This document shows positions 1-7,933 of a stretch of DNA of 64,000 bases, piece by piece. Position numbers and translations under genes: made by a program. The notes under the pieces were generated by a model, which was given only the letters and a program-made list of their open reading frames with translations, made no database searches and was not told where the DNA came from. Source of the stretch: Scleromatobacter sp039920745 (GTDB lineage Bacteria; Pseudomonadota; Gammaproteobacteria; Burkholderiales; Burkholderiaceae_C); assembly GCA_039920745.1 (NCBI GenBank), contig JBDSDD010000011.1, forward strand, positions 4,992 through 68,991, in the 5' to 3' direction. The stretch's first letter is position 1, and every line of letters starts with the position of its first letter.

Positions 1-795
1 TGCCGACGTCTGCGAGCGCGCCTTCAACTCGAGCATCTGGCCGAGAAGGGTCAGCGAGATGATGACCGCGGAGGCCTCGAAGTACACCGCCACCCGCCCC
101 ATCGACACGAACGCGGCAGGAAAGACGCCGGGCGCCACGGTCGCCACGACGCTGTAGACGAACGCCGCCCCCGTGCCGAGCGAGATCAGCGTCCACATGT
201 TGGGACTTCGGTGAACAAGGGATTGCGCGCCGCGAATGAAGAACGGCGCGCCGGCCCAGAGCACGATGGGCAACGACAGGATCAACTCGATCCAGCTCTG
301 TGTCGACATCGGGAACCAACCCAGACGATGCCCGACCATGGCCAGCACCGTCACGACCGCGGTCAACGGCAGCGTGAACCAGAACCGATGGGTGAAATCA
401 CGCAGTTCGGGGTTCTCATCATCGTCGAGAGTCGGCATCACCGGCTCGAGCGTCATGCCGCAAATGGGGCAGCTTCCCGGGTGATCCTGCCGGACTTCCG
501 GGTGCATGGGGCACGTGTAGATCCCACCCGATACGACCGGAAGTACGCTTTGGGTTGGAGGTGCTGGCGCGACTTTGGCCGCGGTCGATGGGCTTGCCTC
601 GCCGCGAAGGGAGCCCGCTCCTTGCTGAGGCATGAGGACAAGTGTCATTCCGCATTTCGGACACTTCCCGGGGCGATCTTGCTGCACTTCCGAGTGCATG
701 GGGCAGTGATACGTCACGCCCGGCCCGGCGGCGGCGGCGGTCGTGGATCTGTCAGCCACCGTTCCGGGCGTTGCCTTGTCATCGGTCTTGTCCAT
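1..795 (-). CDS. copA: CopA-type copper-translocating P1B ATPase, N-terminal part (cut by window edge)
   Basis: The first 265 residues of a heavy-metal P-type ATPase that would pump Cu(I) out across the inner membrane; the catalytic half lies outside the window. In place of classical CXXC HMA domains it has two YxCPMHxEV...CPxCGM heavy-metal-binding (YHS-like) motifs, at residues 29-53 and 93-117. Hydrophobic segments follow from about residue 137, with the family pattern NMWTLISLG at about 199-207 and YFEASAVIISLTLLG near 238. The ATG at 795 follows an AAGG ribosome site. It is the last visible gene of a minus-strand copper block and is preceded by DUF302 and DUF2933 genes. Copper specificity is inferred from the neighbours and the motif; silver is also possible. 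Confidence 0.9.
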   Translation of the reverse strand, partial: MDKTDDKATPGTVADRSTTAAAAGPGVTYHCPMHSEVQQDRPGKCPKCGMTLVLMPQQGAGSLRGEASPSTAAKVAPAPPTQSVLPVVSGGIYTCPMHPEVRQDHPGSCPICGMTLEPVMPTLDDDENPELRDFTHRFWFTLPLTAVVTVLAMVGHRLGWFPMSTQSWIELILSLPIVLWAGAPFFIRGAQSLVHRSPNMWTLISLGTGAAFVYSVVATVAPGVFPAAFVSMGRVAVYFEASAVIISLTLLGQMLELKARSQTSA

Positions 796-902
796 TTGCT
801 GCCTTCTTTCTCGTGTACGCGGAGGGGCAAGCGGCAAGCCGCGCCGGCAGTGCCTAACCTTCGAATCCAAACGGAGAGACGTCCGGCCTGCCAACGCCCG
901 GT

Positions 903-1325
903 TCAGCGGGAAATCGAGTCGCGTACCCGTTCCATCTTCTGGCGTACGTCCTTGGCAACCTCGGCCACTTGCGCATTGCTCGTCATCTGCAGCACAGCCA
1001 CCGGGTCCATGAAACCAACTGTCACCGATGCATCGTCCTCCTGGCGCACGGTCACGTTGCACGGCAGAAGCAGACCAATGTCGGGTTCGGCCGACAACGC
1101 TCGATGGGCGAGCGACGGATTGCACGCTCCAAGGATTCGGTAGGGACGCACGTCGATCCCGAGCTTGGCTTTCATCGTGGCCTGGACATCGATGTCGGTC
1201 AGCACGCCAAAGCCTTCAATCTTGAGGGCCTCGATGGTTAGAGCGACGATGGAATCGAAGTCATTGGAAGACGGCCTGGCGTGGAAGCCGTAGCTCGTCT
1301 TCTCGTCATTTCGCGGGTGACTCAT
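903..1325 (-). CDS. DUF302 domain protein
   Basis: A 140-residue soluble protein matching the DUF302 family, seen in the core GFGVLTDIDVQATMKAKLGID followed by a PYRILGACNPSLAHRAL segment and a hydrophobic strand with PCNVTVRQ. No signal peptide or membrane segment is evident. DUF302 proteins often sit beside metal and sulfur-stress genes but have no settled biochemical role. Its ATG overlaps the stop codon of the upstream DUF2933 gene (ATGA at 1322-1325), so the two are probably translationally coupled, and the copper ATPase follows. The conserved Cys-Asn-Pro segment could bind metal or a small ligand; that is inference. Confidence 0.85.
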   Translation of the reverse strand: MSHPRNDEKTSYGFHARPSSNDFDSIVALTIEALKIEGFGVLTDIDVQATMKAKLGIDVRPYRILGACNPSLAHRALSAEPDIGLLLPCNVTVRQEDDASVTVGFMDPVAVLQMTSNAQVAEVAKDVRQKMERVRDSISR

Positions 1326-1678
1326 GGAAGTACTCCACTACTTACGCCCGACGCACGCCGGGCGAGTTGGTTCAGGCCAATCGGGCGGGGGGACTCAGGT
1401 GCGGGAAGAATCGAGGCGTACGGGCAGCGTAGGCATCGAACGCTGGACCAAACTGCGTGCGCATTTCCTTTTCCTCCGTGACCGCGAGGCGCCCATTGCA
1501 TCAACGGACAAGCCAGCAGGAACGCGAACGGCCAGTAGGCGAACAGGTGGGCCCGGTGTTCAGTCCAGAGGAACCAACCGGCAATGCCGGCCAGGACGAT
1601 CCAGCCGATGCCGAAGCGCGAGCGCCAGAACGGCGGCGGCGCGTGGTCGAGACAATGCTGCTGATGAGCGTCGTTCAT
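1322..1678 (-). CDS. DUF2933 small membrane protein with unusual C-terminal extension
   Basis: A 118-residue protein with a His-rich N terminus, the PPFWRSRFGIGW motif and two short hydrophobic segments (about residues 20-38 and 43-58) ending in CPLMQW, which identifies DUF2933. Members are normally about 70-90 residues and finish in a glycine/histidine tail. Here the tail begins as RGHGGKGNAH and then runs on for roughly 45 residues of unrelated basic sequence before a stop that overlaps the DUF302 start. The extension may be a frameshift read-through of the usual tail or a real addition. Start chosen at 1678 because AGGAG stands eight bases upstream; the first ATG/GTG choices further out have no such site. 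Confidence 0.75.
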   Translation of the reverse strand: MNDAHQQHCLDHAPPPFWRSRFGIGWIVLAGIAGWFLWTEHRAHLFAYWPFAFLLACPLMQWAPRGHGGKGNAHAVWSSVRCLRCPYASILPAPESPRPIGLNQLARRASGVSSGVLP

Positions 1679-1706
1679 GGTGAACTCCTGGACGGTCAAC
1701 GTTGGA

Positions 1707-2252
1707 CTACTTCGAGGCGGGCGGCGTCCCCGGCTCGGCGGGCAGTCGGTCCATCATCATTTCCATCATCATTTGCATCATGTCCATGCGCTGGATCGAG
1801 GACAGTGAGTGCTTGGAGGCACCTCGAGTGCCGCCCATTCGCGCACCGGATCCGGTCATCGACATCCCCGCGCCCCCCATCGGCATGCTGGCGCCACCCA
1901 TGGGCATGTCCGCACCCATCGAGCCCATCGAGCCCATATTGCCCATGCCATTCATCATCGCCATGCCATCCTGCATGGCCTTCATGTGATCAGCCATCAG
2001 CGCCTGGCGCTCCTCCGGTGTCTTGGCGGCCATCATCTTTTCGTGCATCGCCTGCATCGTCTTCATCTGCGACTGGACCGCAACGTCGGCAGTACCGGGC
2101 TTGGGTGAAGACTTCGATGTCGACGCAGCCGGATGGTGGCTCGCATGCTCTTCGGCAGCCGAGGCGGCTGTGGTTGTCGGCGGGGCGCCAAGAGCGAAGG
2201 AGGATGCAATTGCGAGTGCACAGAGCGTGACGGACTGACGAGCGAAGGTCAT
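1707..2252 (-). CDS. Met-rich secreted putative copper-binding protein
   Basis: A 181-residue exported protein: signal peptide at residues 1 to about 23 (start at 2252, GGAG site), a short His/Ser/Lys linker, then a helix-like segment with HEKMMAAKTPEERQALMADHMKAMQDGMAMM, followed by Met/Gly repeats (GSMGSMGAD, PMGGASMPMGGAG) and a second Met cluster MDMMQMMMEMMMD near the C terminus. Met-rich, His-poor stretches of this kind bind Cu(I) or Ag(I) in periplasmic proteins. The setting between copper genes supports copper buffering or delivery in the periplasm. It has no obvious match to PcoE/CusF folds; the precise role is not known to me. Confidence 0.8.
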   Translation of the reverse strand: MTFARQSVTLCALAIASSFALGAPPTTTAASAAEEHASHHPAASTSKSSPKPGTADVAVQSQMKTMQAMHEKMMAAKTPEERQALMADHMKAMQDGMAMMNGMGNMGSMGSMGADMPMGGASMPMGGAGMSMTGSGARMGGTRGASKHSLSSIQRMDMMQMMMEMMMDRLPAEPGTPPASK

Positions 2253-2393
2253 GATCAACTCCAAGGGTTTGAATAGGGACGCGGCAATGCGTCGACCCGA
2301 TACCAACGTCGCGCAGGCGAGGCGTTGTCGAGCGGTAACGCGCAGGTCAGCGCGGACTGGCCGAGCCGACGCTGCGTCGGCCTTGCCAGCAGA

Positions 2394-2879
2394 TCAAATC
2401 GTCAATCTCAGAAAGCGATTGACCAGGGGTGGCCCCTGTGAATCTGCATGATCTGTTGAAGGCAGCACTCCCGCGCTGTTCAACCTTTCGACCGACGTCC
2501 AGGCGCTCCAAGGGAGCGTGGCCATCAAAGCCGGTGCCGAGACTGACGAATCCGCCGTCGACGACTTCGTCAGAGAACTTGACGCGTCATGGCAAAAACC
2601 ATGACAGCCAGAGTTGGCGCGATCCCCAGAGTGATCGCGGTGATCGCCGTCGTGGTCCGCGCAGTGATCCTCATCGGCTGGCTCCGCAGTGTCTGCCGTC
2701 GCGCCCGGATCGTTGACCGAACGGGTCGACACGGAGGTCGCCGAGGCCTCGTGCAGTCCATCGTAGGTCTGCAGGACGCATGCATTTGCTGCCCCCGCTC
2801 CAAGCGCCCAGATCCATGCCACCAGGACCACCCAGGTGGTCTGGCGCTGAAATCTGCGAGAGAAGCGAGTGTGGCGCAT
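2394..2879 (-). CDS. Small exported His/Cys-containing protein of the metal-resistance block
   Basis: A 161-residue protein with an N-terminal hydrophobic segment (about 15-32) that looks like an uncleaved or cleaved signal ending near GAGAANAC. The middle holds a His/Asp-rich patch (DEDHCADHDGDHRDHSGD, about residues 70-87) followed by GCHGFCHD, a likely metal-chelating stretch. The C terminus ends in PPLVNRFLRLTI, a tail style seen in CzcI-like small proteins beside efflux genes; that likeness is only suggestive. A perfect FNR/Anr-type box sits 49-62 bases upstream, so it probably starts an operon controlled by oxygen supply. Function unknown; periplasmic metal binding is inferred. Confidence 0.7.
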   Translation of the reverse strand: MRHTRFSRRFQRQTTWVVLVAWIWALGAGAANACVLQTYDGLHEASATSVSTRSVNDPGATADTAEPADEDHCADHDGDHRDHSGDRANSGCHGFCHDASSSLTKSSTADSSVSAPALMATLPWSAWTSVERLNSAGVLPSTDHADSQGPPLVNRFLRLTI

Positions 2880-2899
2880 CGTGATTCGGCTTTCGCATG

Positions 2900-2941
2900 C
2901 ATCCTAGGTCGCAGCGTGTGAACCAGGTTGATACGGATCAA
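2900..2941 (-). promoter_or_regulatory. FNR/Anr-type box with class II promoter
   Basis: The 14-base sequence TTGATCCGTATCAA (2941-2928 on the minus strand) is a perfect match to the FNR/Anr consensus TTGAT-N4-ATCAA. If its centre is placed at -41.5, as in class II FNR promoters, the -10 hexamer falls on TAGGAT (about 2906-2901), a four-of-six match, and transcription would start about 15 bases before the ATG at 2879. The rest of the 323-base gap between 2879 and 3203 shows no gene. Confidence 0.65.
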
Positions 2942-3202
2942 GGTAGTGGACTGCTGAGGAAGATCGCCAACTCGGCGGCATCGGTCTGCGAGCAATGGCC
3001 GGCAGCCCAATTGCTCTGCGAGTTCCATGTCTATCACTGGGCTTGTCGTGAGCGGCACCGACCTCCACCCAAAGCCGTGGGCGGCCGAGCGGCAGTTCGT
3101 ATTGCTTCTGCCGAATGGACAGCTGAGAGATTGCTTTCGAGCAAGTGGCAGGATGCGATCAAGCCTTAGATTGAACTCGCGATCTCGGCCCGGTTCCCGC
3201 GC

Positions 3203-3616
3203 TCAAGGCAAGCGTTTCAAGGACACCTCGATCGAGCTTGCCAGCGTGCCGCGGCTCGTCCACATCCAGCAGTAGTCCTGGGCGCTGGCCGGGTCGAGAA
3301 TCCCCTTGGATGCTGCAACACCGTCGGCCTTGGCCGGCATGCTCACTTCACCGCCCGTATGGAAGTGGATGTTGAAGTCCAGCGGACTCGTCGCATCGAA
3401 TTGCCACTGCACCTTCTCGTGGGCAGAAAGCTCGCCGCAGTACTCGGCAACCTTGCCCGGCTCGAGATGCAACGTCCGCTGAGCGTTGCCCTGCGCGTCC
3501 CAGTGAATGTCATCATCGTCGGCAACGGCGCTCGAAGCGGCTGCCCCAGCCACCATCAGGACCGAAGCAGCGATGGCGAACCGTCTTTTCGCAGATGGGC
3601 GAAGGCTGAATTTCAT
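3203..3616 (-). CDS. Secreted hypothetical protein of the copper block
   Basis: A 137-residue protein with a clear Sec signal peptide (KRRFAIAASVLMVAGAAASSAVA, cut at about residue 32). The mature part begins DDDDIHWDAQG and is mostly beta-like: a hydrophilic strand, LEPGKVAEYCGEL, then WQFDATSPLDFNIHFHTGGEV and a C-terminal CWMWTSRG segment. It has two Cys that could form a disulfide and an HFH pair that could bind metal. The FDFNIHFH pattern resembles small beta-sandwich periplasmic proteins. I do not recognise a named family. Start chosen at ATG 3616 with a GGGA site. It follows copC and copD on the same strand, 82 bases after copD. Confidence 0.7.
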   Translation of the reverse strand: MKFSLRPSAKRRFAIAASVLMVAGAAASSAVADDDDIHWDAQGNAQRTLHLEPGKVAEYCGELSAHEKVQWQFDATSPLDFNIHFHTGGEVSMPAKADGVAASKGILDPASAQDYCWMWTSRGTLASSIEVSLKRLP

Positions 3617-3697
3617 ACTGGTTCCCAAGGAGTTGTTGAGAAGGAGCCTTGGACGCACTGCTCCAAGGTCGAATGCGATGCAGGGTGTTCACGGCCG

Positions 3698-4591
3698 CTA
3701 CATCGCCGTCGGAGGTTGTTGCGTCGTGAGCATGGCGGCTGCCGCCAGCGCTCCCAGCAGCAGAAATGACTCGATGCGGAGAATCGCGACTACTCGCGCG
3801 CTCGCCGCGTTCGAGCGCATGAGGGCCGGGAACCCCCAAACCTTGTTGTAGCCTCCGAGCGCCACAGCCAGTGCAACAAAGGCCAGCTTCGTCAGCAACG
3901 CGTCGCCGTAGGCGTTTCCGAACACGTTCTCCACGGTGCCGATGCGCTGCCAGACGTTGTAGAAGCCGGTCGCGAAGATGCCAACAAGCGCAATGGTCGC
4001 TGCGTGTGACAGGAGCGTGAGATAGCGGCTGATCGGCAGCCCCGCGCCTGGCTTCGCGGCGTTCGCCAACGGAACAACGAGCCAGCCACCGATGGCCACG
4101 CCGCCAAGCCAAAGTGCGATGAGCAGCAGGTGAACCCATTCGATGCCCAGGCCCAGCGTGAACATGCCACCGTCTCCGGCGTGACTGACCAAGGCCCGAC
4201 TGGCTGCGAAGCCGAGTAGCAATACGGCTTTGGCCGCGTCCACTTGCGTTGAACTTCGCGACAACGCGCTCAACGCGCCGGTCACCACGAGGATGGCCAA
4301 CCCAGCCAGTCCAGCGTGGCCGTAAGCGGTTTGAATCACCATCGTCCAGATCATCGCCGCTGAGTCACCGAGTGAGCCGCCCATCATGACTGCCGACGCC
4401 GCCCACATCGACAGGCACACGCCGACAAGAGCCACGCCAACGGCCGTCAACTCGGTCCGGTTCAACGTGCGCACGATGTGTGCACGGCGCGCCGCCTCGG
4501 CTCCGCTTCGCAGCCAGATCCCGGCCGTGAGCGTCCCGACAAGGAGCGAGAAGCACACATTGACCAGGACGGCCGAGCCGACCTGGAGCAT
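3698..4591 (-). CDS. copD: Copper resistance membrane protein CopD
   Basis: A 297-residue polytopic inner-membrane protein with about eight hydrophobic helices, the architecture of CopD/PcoD, which works with periplasmic CopC in copper uptake or handling. The conserved helix HAGDGGMFTLGLGIEWVHLLLIALWLGG carries His residues typical of the family, and YNKVWGFPALMRS matches the conserved segment before the last helix. It starts right after the copC stop codon. The start is ambiguous: ATG at 4591 is used here, while a GTG at 4606 overlapping the copC TAG by one base would add five residues and is closer to a ribosome site inside copC. Confidence 0.88.
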   Translation of the reverse strand: MLQVGSAVLVNVCFSLLVGTLTAGIWLRSGAEAARRAHIVRTLNRTELTAVGVALVGVCLSMWAASAVMMGGSLGDSAAMIWTMVIQTAYGHAGLAGLAILVVTGALSALSRSSTQVDAAKAVLLLGFAASRALVSHAGDGGMFTLGLGIEWVHLLLIALWLGGVAIGGWLVVPLANAAKPGAGLPISRYLTLLSHAATIALVGIFATGFYNVWQRIGTVENVFGNAYGDALLTKLAFVALAVALGGYNKVWGFPALMRSNAASARVVAILRIESFLLLGALAAAAMLTTQQPPTAM

Positions 4592-4605
4592 CGAGGCAGC
4601 ATCCA

Positions 4606-4974
4606 CTACTTCACCGTGAACTTGAATTCCCCGGTGCGCCGATGCCCGTCGTGTGCGACCGCGACCCATCGAACCGCGTAGACGCCCGAACTGAGCAGCG
4701 GCGCGTCGAGGCGCAATGTCGCACCGTCGGTGGCATCGATGTGCGCCTTGGCGGCAGTCACGTCCTTGCCGGCAGCGTCCTTGAGCGCGATGGCACTGAA
4801 CGACTCTTCCACTTTTTCGCTGAAGGTGAGCGCGATGTCCTTGGGAGCCGCCTCGACAGTCGCGTTCGCCGCTGGCGAGGAGCTCTTGAGCGAGGCGTGA
4901 GCCTGGGCGGGCGGGGTAAGCACCAGGGCGCCCGCGAACACGAGGACCAGGCTGATGACGTTGAGCTTTTTCAT
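4606..4974 (-). CDS. copC: Periplasmic copper-binding protein CopC
   Basis: A 122-residue CopC/PcoC protein. The signal peptide ends at AQA (residue 25), leaving His26 as the new N terminus, which is a copper(II) ligand in this family. The rest of the Cu(II) site is seen in the AHDGH motif near residues 108-112, and the mature protein opens HASLKSSSPA and ends RRTGEFKFTV as expected for the beta-barrel fold. No Met-rich Cu(I) loop is visible, so this looks like a Cu(II)-only CopC. It is followed immediately by copD, the usual pair. Confidence 0.93.
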   Translation of the reverse strand: MKKLNVISLVLVFAGALVLTPPAQAHASLKSSSPAANATVEAAPKDIALTFSEKVEESFSAIALKDAAGKDVTAAKAHIDATDGATLRLDAPLLSSGVYAVRWVAVAHDGHRRTGEFKFTVK

Positions 4975-5065
4975 GTCGAGTTCCTGTTGGGTGAATGTGA
5001 AGCTTGAAGAGATTGGGGCCGTCGTCTACAGGCGGGACCCTCGGCCCGGAATCCGGGTGATCGGC

Positions 5066-5158
5066 TCAGTGCGCCGGTGTGCGCATCGTCACGGTCAAGC
5101 CACCGTTGACTTTCTCCGCCATGAAGTCGATCTGGTCGCCGCCATGGTTCTTCGTCAT
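5066..5158 (-). CDS. 30-residue ORF coupled to copper oxidase; possible CusF-like remnant
   Basis: A very short frame whose ATG overlaps the copper oxidase stop codon (ATGA at 5155-5158) and which ends at 5066. It encodes GDQIDFMAEKVNGGLTVTM near the end. The spacing GD-x-I-x-F-x6-G-x-LTVT resembles the last strands of CusF-like copper chaperone domains, which are about 80 residues, so it may be the tail of a lost CusF gene or a true microprotein kept by coupling. A 13-base inverted repeat (CCCGG-ATT-CCGGG) at about 5043-5055 follows it. Expression is unproven. Confidence 0.4.
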   Translation of the reverse strand: MTKNHGGDQIDFMAEKVNGGLTVTMRTPAH

Positions 5159-6552
5159 TCGTGGCCTCCATGGCCGACGGGCTTTCGCACCGTCATTTCC
5201 ATGTTCATGGACTTGTTCATGGACGGCATCGACTGGCCTCCGGGGTTGGTGTGGTGCAGCGCGTCGGGCGCGTCGCCTTGCCATTCATAGGCCAGCGTGC
5301 CGGCCGGGTGCTTGAACCAGCCCGGATCCTTGTAGTCCCCGGCCTTCTGGTCGGGACGTACCTTCAAGACCGTGAACATGCCGCCCATCTCGACGCCGCC
5401 GAAGGGTCCCTCGCCACCCATCATCGGCAACGTGTTCTCGGGAATCGGCATCTCCATGCCGCCCATGGCCTGACCGCGGTCGCCCATGACCATGTAATCA
5501 GGAACGACCTTGTTGATCTTCTCGACGACGCCGCGCTGATCGACCCCGATCATGGTGGGCACGCTGTGACCCATCGCGTTCATCGTGTGGTGCGACTTGT
5601 GGCAGTGGAAAGCCCAGTCGCCCGGGTTGTTCGCGACGAATTCAATCGCGCGCATTTGACCGACCGCGATGTCGGTCGTGACTTCGGGCCAGCGTGCCTG
5701 GGGACGGATCCAGCCGCCATCGGTGCCGGTCACCTCGAACTCGTGACCATGCAGGTGGATCGGGTGATTCGTCATCGTCAGGTTGCCTGCACGAATACGC
5801 ACCCGGTCGCCTTGGCGCACGACCATCGGGTCGATGCCCGGAAAAGCTCGACTGTTGAAAGTCCAGAGATTGAAGTCCAGCATCGTGTTCACGCGTGGCG
5901 TGAAGGTACCGGGGTCGATGTCGTACGCGTTGAGCAGGAAGACGAAGTCGCGGTCGACGCGCATCGTGTTCGGATCCTTCGGGTGCGTGACCCAGAAGCC
6001 CATCATTCCCATCGCCATCTGCGTCATCTCGTCGGCGTGCGGGTGGTACATGAACGTACCCGGCCGCTGAGCGACAAACTCATACACGAAAGTCTTTCCT
6101 GGCTGGATACCGGGCTGGGTCAGGCCCGTGACGCCGTCCATCCCGTTCGGAACGGGCTGACCGTGCCAGTGCACACTGGTGTGCTCCGGCAGCTTGTTGG
6201 TCACGAAGATTCGGACGCGATCGCCTTCGACCACCTCGATCGTCGGGCCGGGCGACTGGCCGTTGTAGCCCCAGAGGTTCGCCTTCATGCCGGGCGCGAC
6301 CTCGCGAACCACGGGCTCGGCGACCAGGTGGAACTCCTTGACGCCATTGCTCATCCGCCAGGGAAGCGACCAGCCGTTGAGCGTGGTCACCGGGTGATAG
6401 GGGCGTCCATTGCGCGGCAGCACGGGGGGCATCGTGGCCGATCCAGCCATGGTCGCCGCTTCCGGCAGCGAGGCCGCACCGACCCGGCTGACGGCGGCGG
6501 CGCTCACGGCAACCGCGCCCGCGCTCATGAAAAACTGTCGACGTGAAGTCAT
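5155..6552 (-). CDS. Tat-exported multicopper (copper) oxidase
   Basis: A 465-residue copper oxidase of the type found in copper-resistance clusters, likely oxidising Cu(I) to Cu(II) in the periplasm. A twin-arginine leader (SRRQFFMSAGAVAVSAAAV) opens the protein. All four copper-ligand motifs are present: HWHG at 128-131, HPH at 170-172, HPIHLHGH at 263-270 and HCHKSHHTM at 317-324. A Met-rich C-terminal region (GGMEMP, SMPSMNKSMNMEM) and a final HGGHE could bind extra copper. Its ATG overlaps the stop of the upstream TolC-family gene (6549-6552), and the 30-codon frame overlaps its own stop, so the three are read as one unit. It resembles CopA/PcoA oxidases but is shorter. Confidence 0.92.
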   Translation of the reverse strand: MTSRRQFFMSAGAVAVSAAAVSRVGAASLPEAATMAGSATMPPVLPRNGRPYHPVTTLNGWSLPWRMSNGVKEFHLVAEPVVREVAPGMKANLWGYNGQSPGPTIEVVEGDRVRIFVTNKLPEHTSVHWHGQPVPNGMDGVTGLTQPGIQPGKTFVYEFVAQRPGTFMYHPHADEMTQMAMGMMGFWVTHPKDPNTMRVDRDFVFLLNAYDIDPGTFTPRVNTMLDFNLWTFNSRAFPGIDPMVVRQGDRVRIRAGNLTMTNHPIHLHGHEFEVTGTDGGWIRPQARWPEVTTDIAVGQMRAIEFVANNPGDWAFHCHKSHHTMNAMGHSVPTMIGVDQRGVVEKINKVVPDYMVMGDRGQAMGGMEMPIPENTLPMMGGEGPFGGVEMGGMFTVLKVRPDQKAGDYKDPGWFKHPAGTLAYEWQGDAPDALHHTNPGGQSMPSMNKSMNMEMTVRKPVGHGGHE

Positions 6553-7931
6553 TGGGCGGTACTCATCTGTGATTTGGCGGGCCCGCCGCTGATGACAGCT
6601 TGCAGGGTCGTGTCCGCGATCCAGAAATCGCGTTGTGCGTTGATCGCCGCGTTGACGCTGACCGCCTGGTCCCGCGCATCGGCAAGCAGTTCGAAGGTGC
6701 TCGCCAGCATCCCGTTGTAGCGAAGGAGCATCTCGTCGGAGATGGACTTGCGCAGCGGAACGACCTCGTCGCGGTAGTGCAGCGCCAGGTCATAGTCGGT
6801 GCGGTACGTCGCGTAGGCCTGTCGCACCTCCGAGCGTGCCCGGATAGCCGCCGCCGCCGTGCGGTGAACGGCCTCCATGTACGAGGCCTCGGCGCGCGCT
6901 GTTCGCGCGGTACCCCAATCAAAGATCGGTAGTTCCAGCGAAATGGCATAGCCGCGTTCTCGGGGCGAGCCTGTCGTGCTCTTGTCGGCATACCCCGCGT
7001 CGAACACGTTGATGAAGCCGGTCGCACGCGTCAGGCCGAGCGCTTTCGCGGTGGCTTGGGCGTCCCGTTGGGCAATCTGCACGTCGAGGCGCTGGCCGAA
7101 GGCTTGTGTTTCCGCGCTGCTCACCTCGCGCGGCGCCTTGGGCAGGTCTGGCAGGCGCGCTGGCAAGGAGAACGCCAGCTGGTCCTCGTCCAGGGCCAGG
7201 AGTTGCACGAGCCGCTCGCGCGTCGTCGTGACGTCCAACCGGGCCCGGGCCAACTGGGCGATCGTCTGCGCGTAGTAGACCTGCTCGCGCGCCTGATCGA
7301 GCTTGCTCCAATTGCCCACCGCCTGCATCCGACCGGCCAGTTCAGCCGACGCTTGCGCCGATTGGTTGACCTGCTCCATGAACTCGGCCGTCTGCCGTGC
7401 CGCGACGGCCTCGAAGAAGGCACGCCGGGTCTCGCCCGCGGTCGCCGTGGCCTGCTGCGCTGCCGCAAGCTTGCCCTGCTCGAACCGGTTGCGTTCGATG
7501 CCTCGCCGCAAGGGCAAGGTGATGAGCGACGCGATGTTGAAGGAGATGCCGCGATCGACCTCCGTGACGCCGCCGCCACTGACTCTGCTGAAGCTCAAGC
7601 CGGGGTTCGACAGTCGTCCGGACTGGACGAAGTCGGCTTCAGCCACCCCCAGCTCGGCCAGCGCGACCTTGAGATCGCGGTTGTTCAACAGCGCGATCTG
7701 CACGGCCGAGTCCGGGGTCAGCGGCTGGCCAAGCAGCGCGCCGATCCGGGCGCGCTCCTCGTCCGAAGGCGCCTCTTTCGACAGTTGAACCGCAACGCCG
7801 GTCCTCGCGCCTGTGAGGCTGGAGACCTCATTCAGCCCGCCGTCCGCAGACAAGCTCACGCAGCCGCCGAGGACAAGCATGGAAGCGCCGACGGCTGTCA
7901 GACGCGCCCGAGCGCTGGAGAGGATTTTCAT
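6549..7931 (-). CDS. TolC-family outer-membrane lipoprotein
   Basis: A 460-residue outer-membrane factor with a lipoprotein signal (lipobox LGGC, Cys24) and two internally similar TolC halves rich in long amphipathic helices, such as ALLNNRDLKVALAELGVAEAD near residue 80 and its counterpart AEASYMEAVHRTAAAAIRARSE near 350. It would form a trimeric export channel. Within this block it sits before the copper oxidase (four-base overlap) and after a small secreted protein (two-base gap), but no RND pump or membrane-fusion partner is present in the window, so its inner-membrane partner is unknown; it may serve export of the block's periplasmic copper complexes. Confidence 0.88.
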   Translation of the reverse strand: MKILSSARARLTAVGASMLVLGGCVSLSADGGLNEVSSLTGARTGVAVQLSKEAPSDEERARIGALLGQPLTPDSAVQIALLNNRDLKVALAELGVAEADFVQSGRLSNPGLSFSRVSGGGVTEVDRGISFNIASLITLPLRRGIERNRFEQGKLAAAQQATATAGETRRAFFEAVAARQTAEFMEQVNQSAQASAELAGRMQAVGNWSKLDQAREQVYYAQTIAQLARARLDVTTTRERLVQLLALDEDQLAFSLPARLPDLPKAPREVSSAETQAFGQRLDVQIAQRDAQATAKALGLTRATGFINVFDAGYADKSTTGSPRERGYAISLELPIFDWGTARTARAEASYMEAVHRTAAAAIRARSEVRQAYATYRTDYDLALHYRDEVVPLRKSISDEMLLRYNGMLASTFELLADARDQAVSVNAAINAQRDFWIADTTLQAVISGGPAKSQMSTAQ

Positions 7932-7933
7932 GT

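Noticed and set aside
5041..5060. Terminator after the copper oxidase unit
   Set aside because: The CCCGG-ATT-CCGGG hairpin has no T-run and transcription probably continues into copC.
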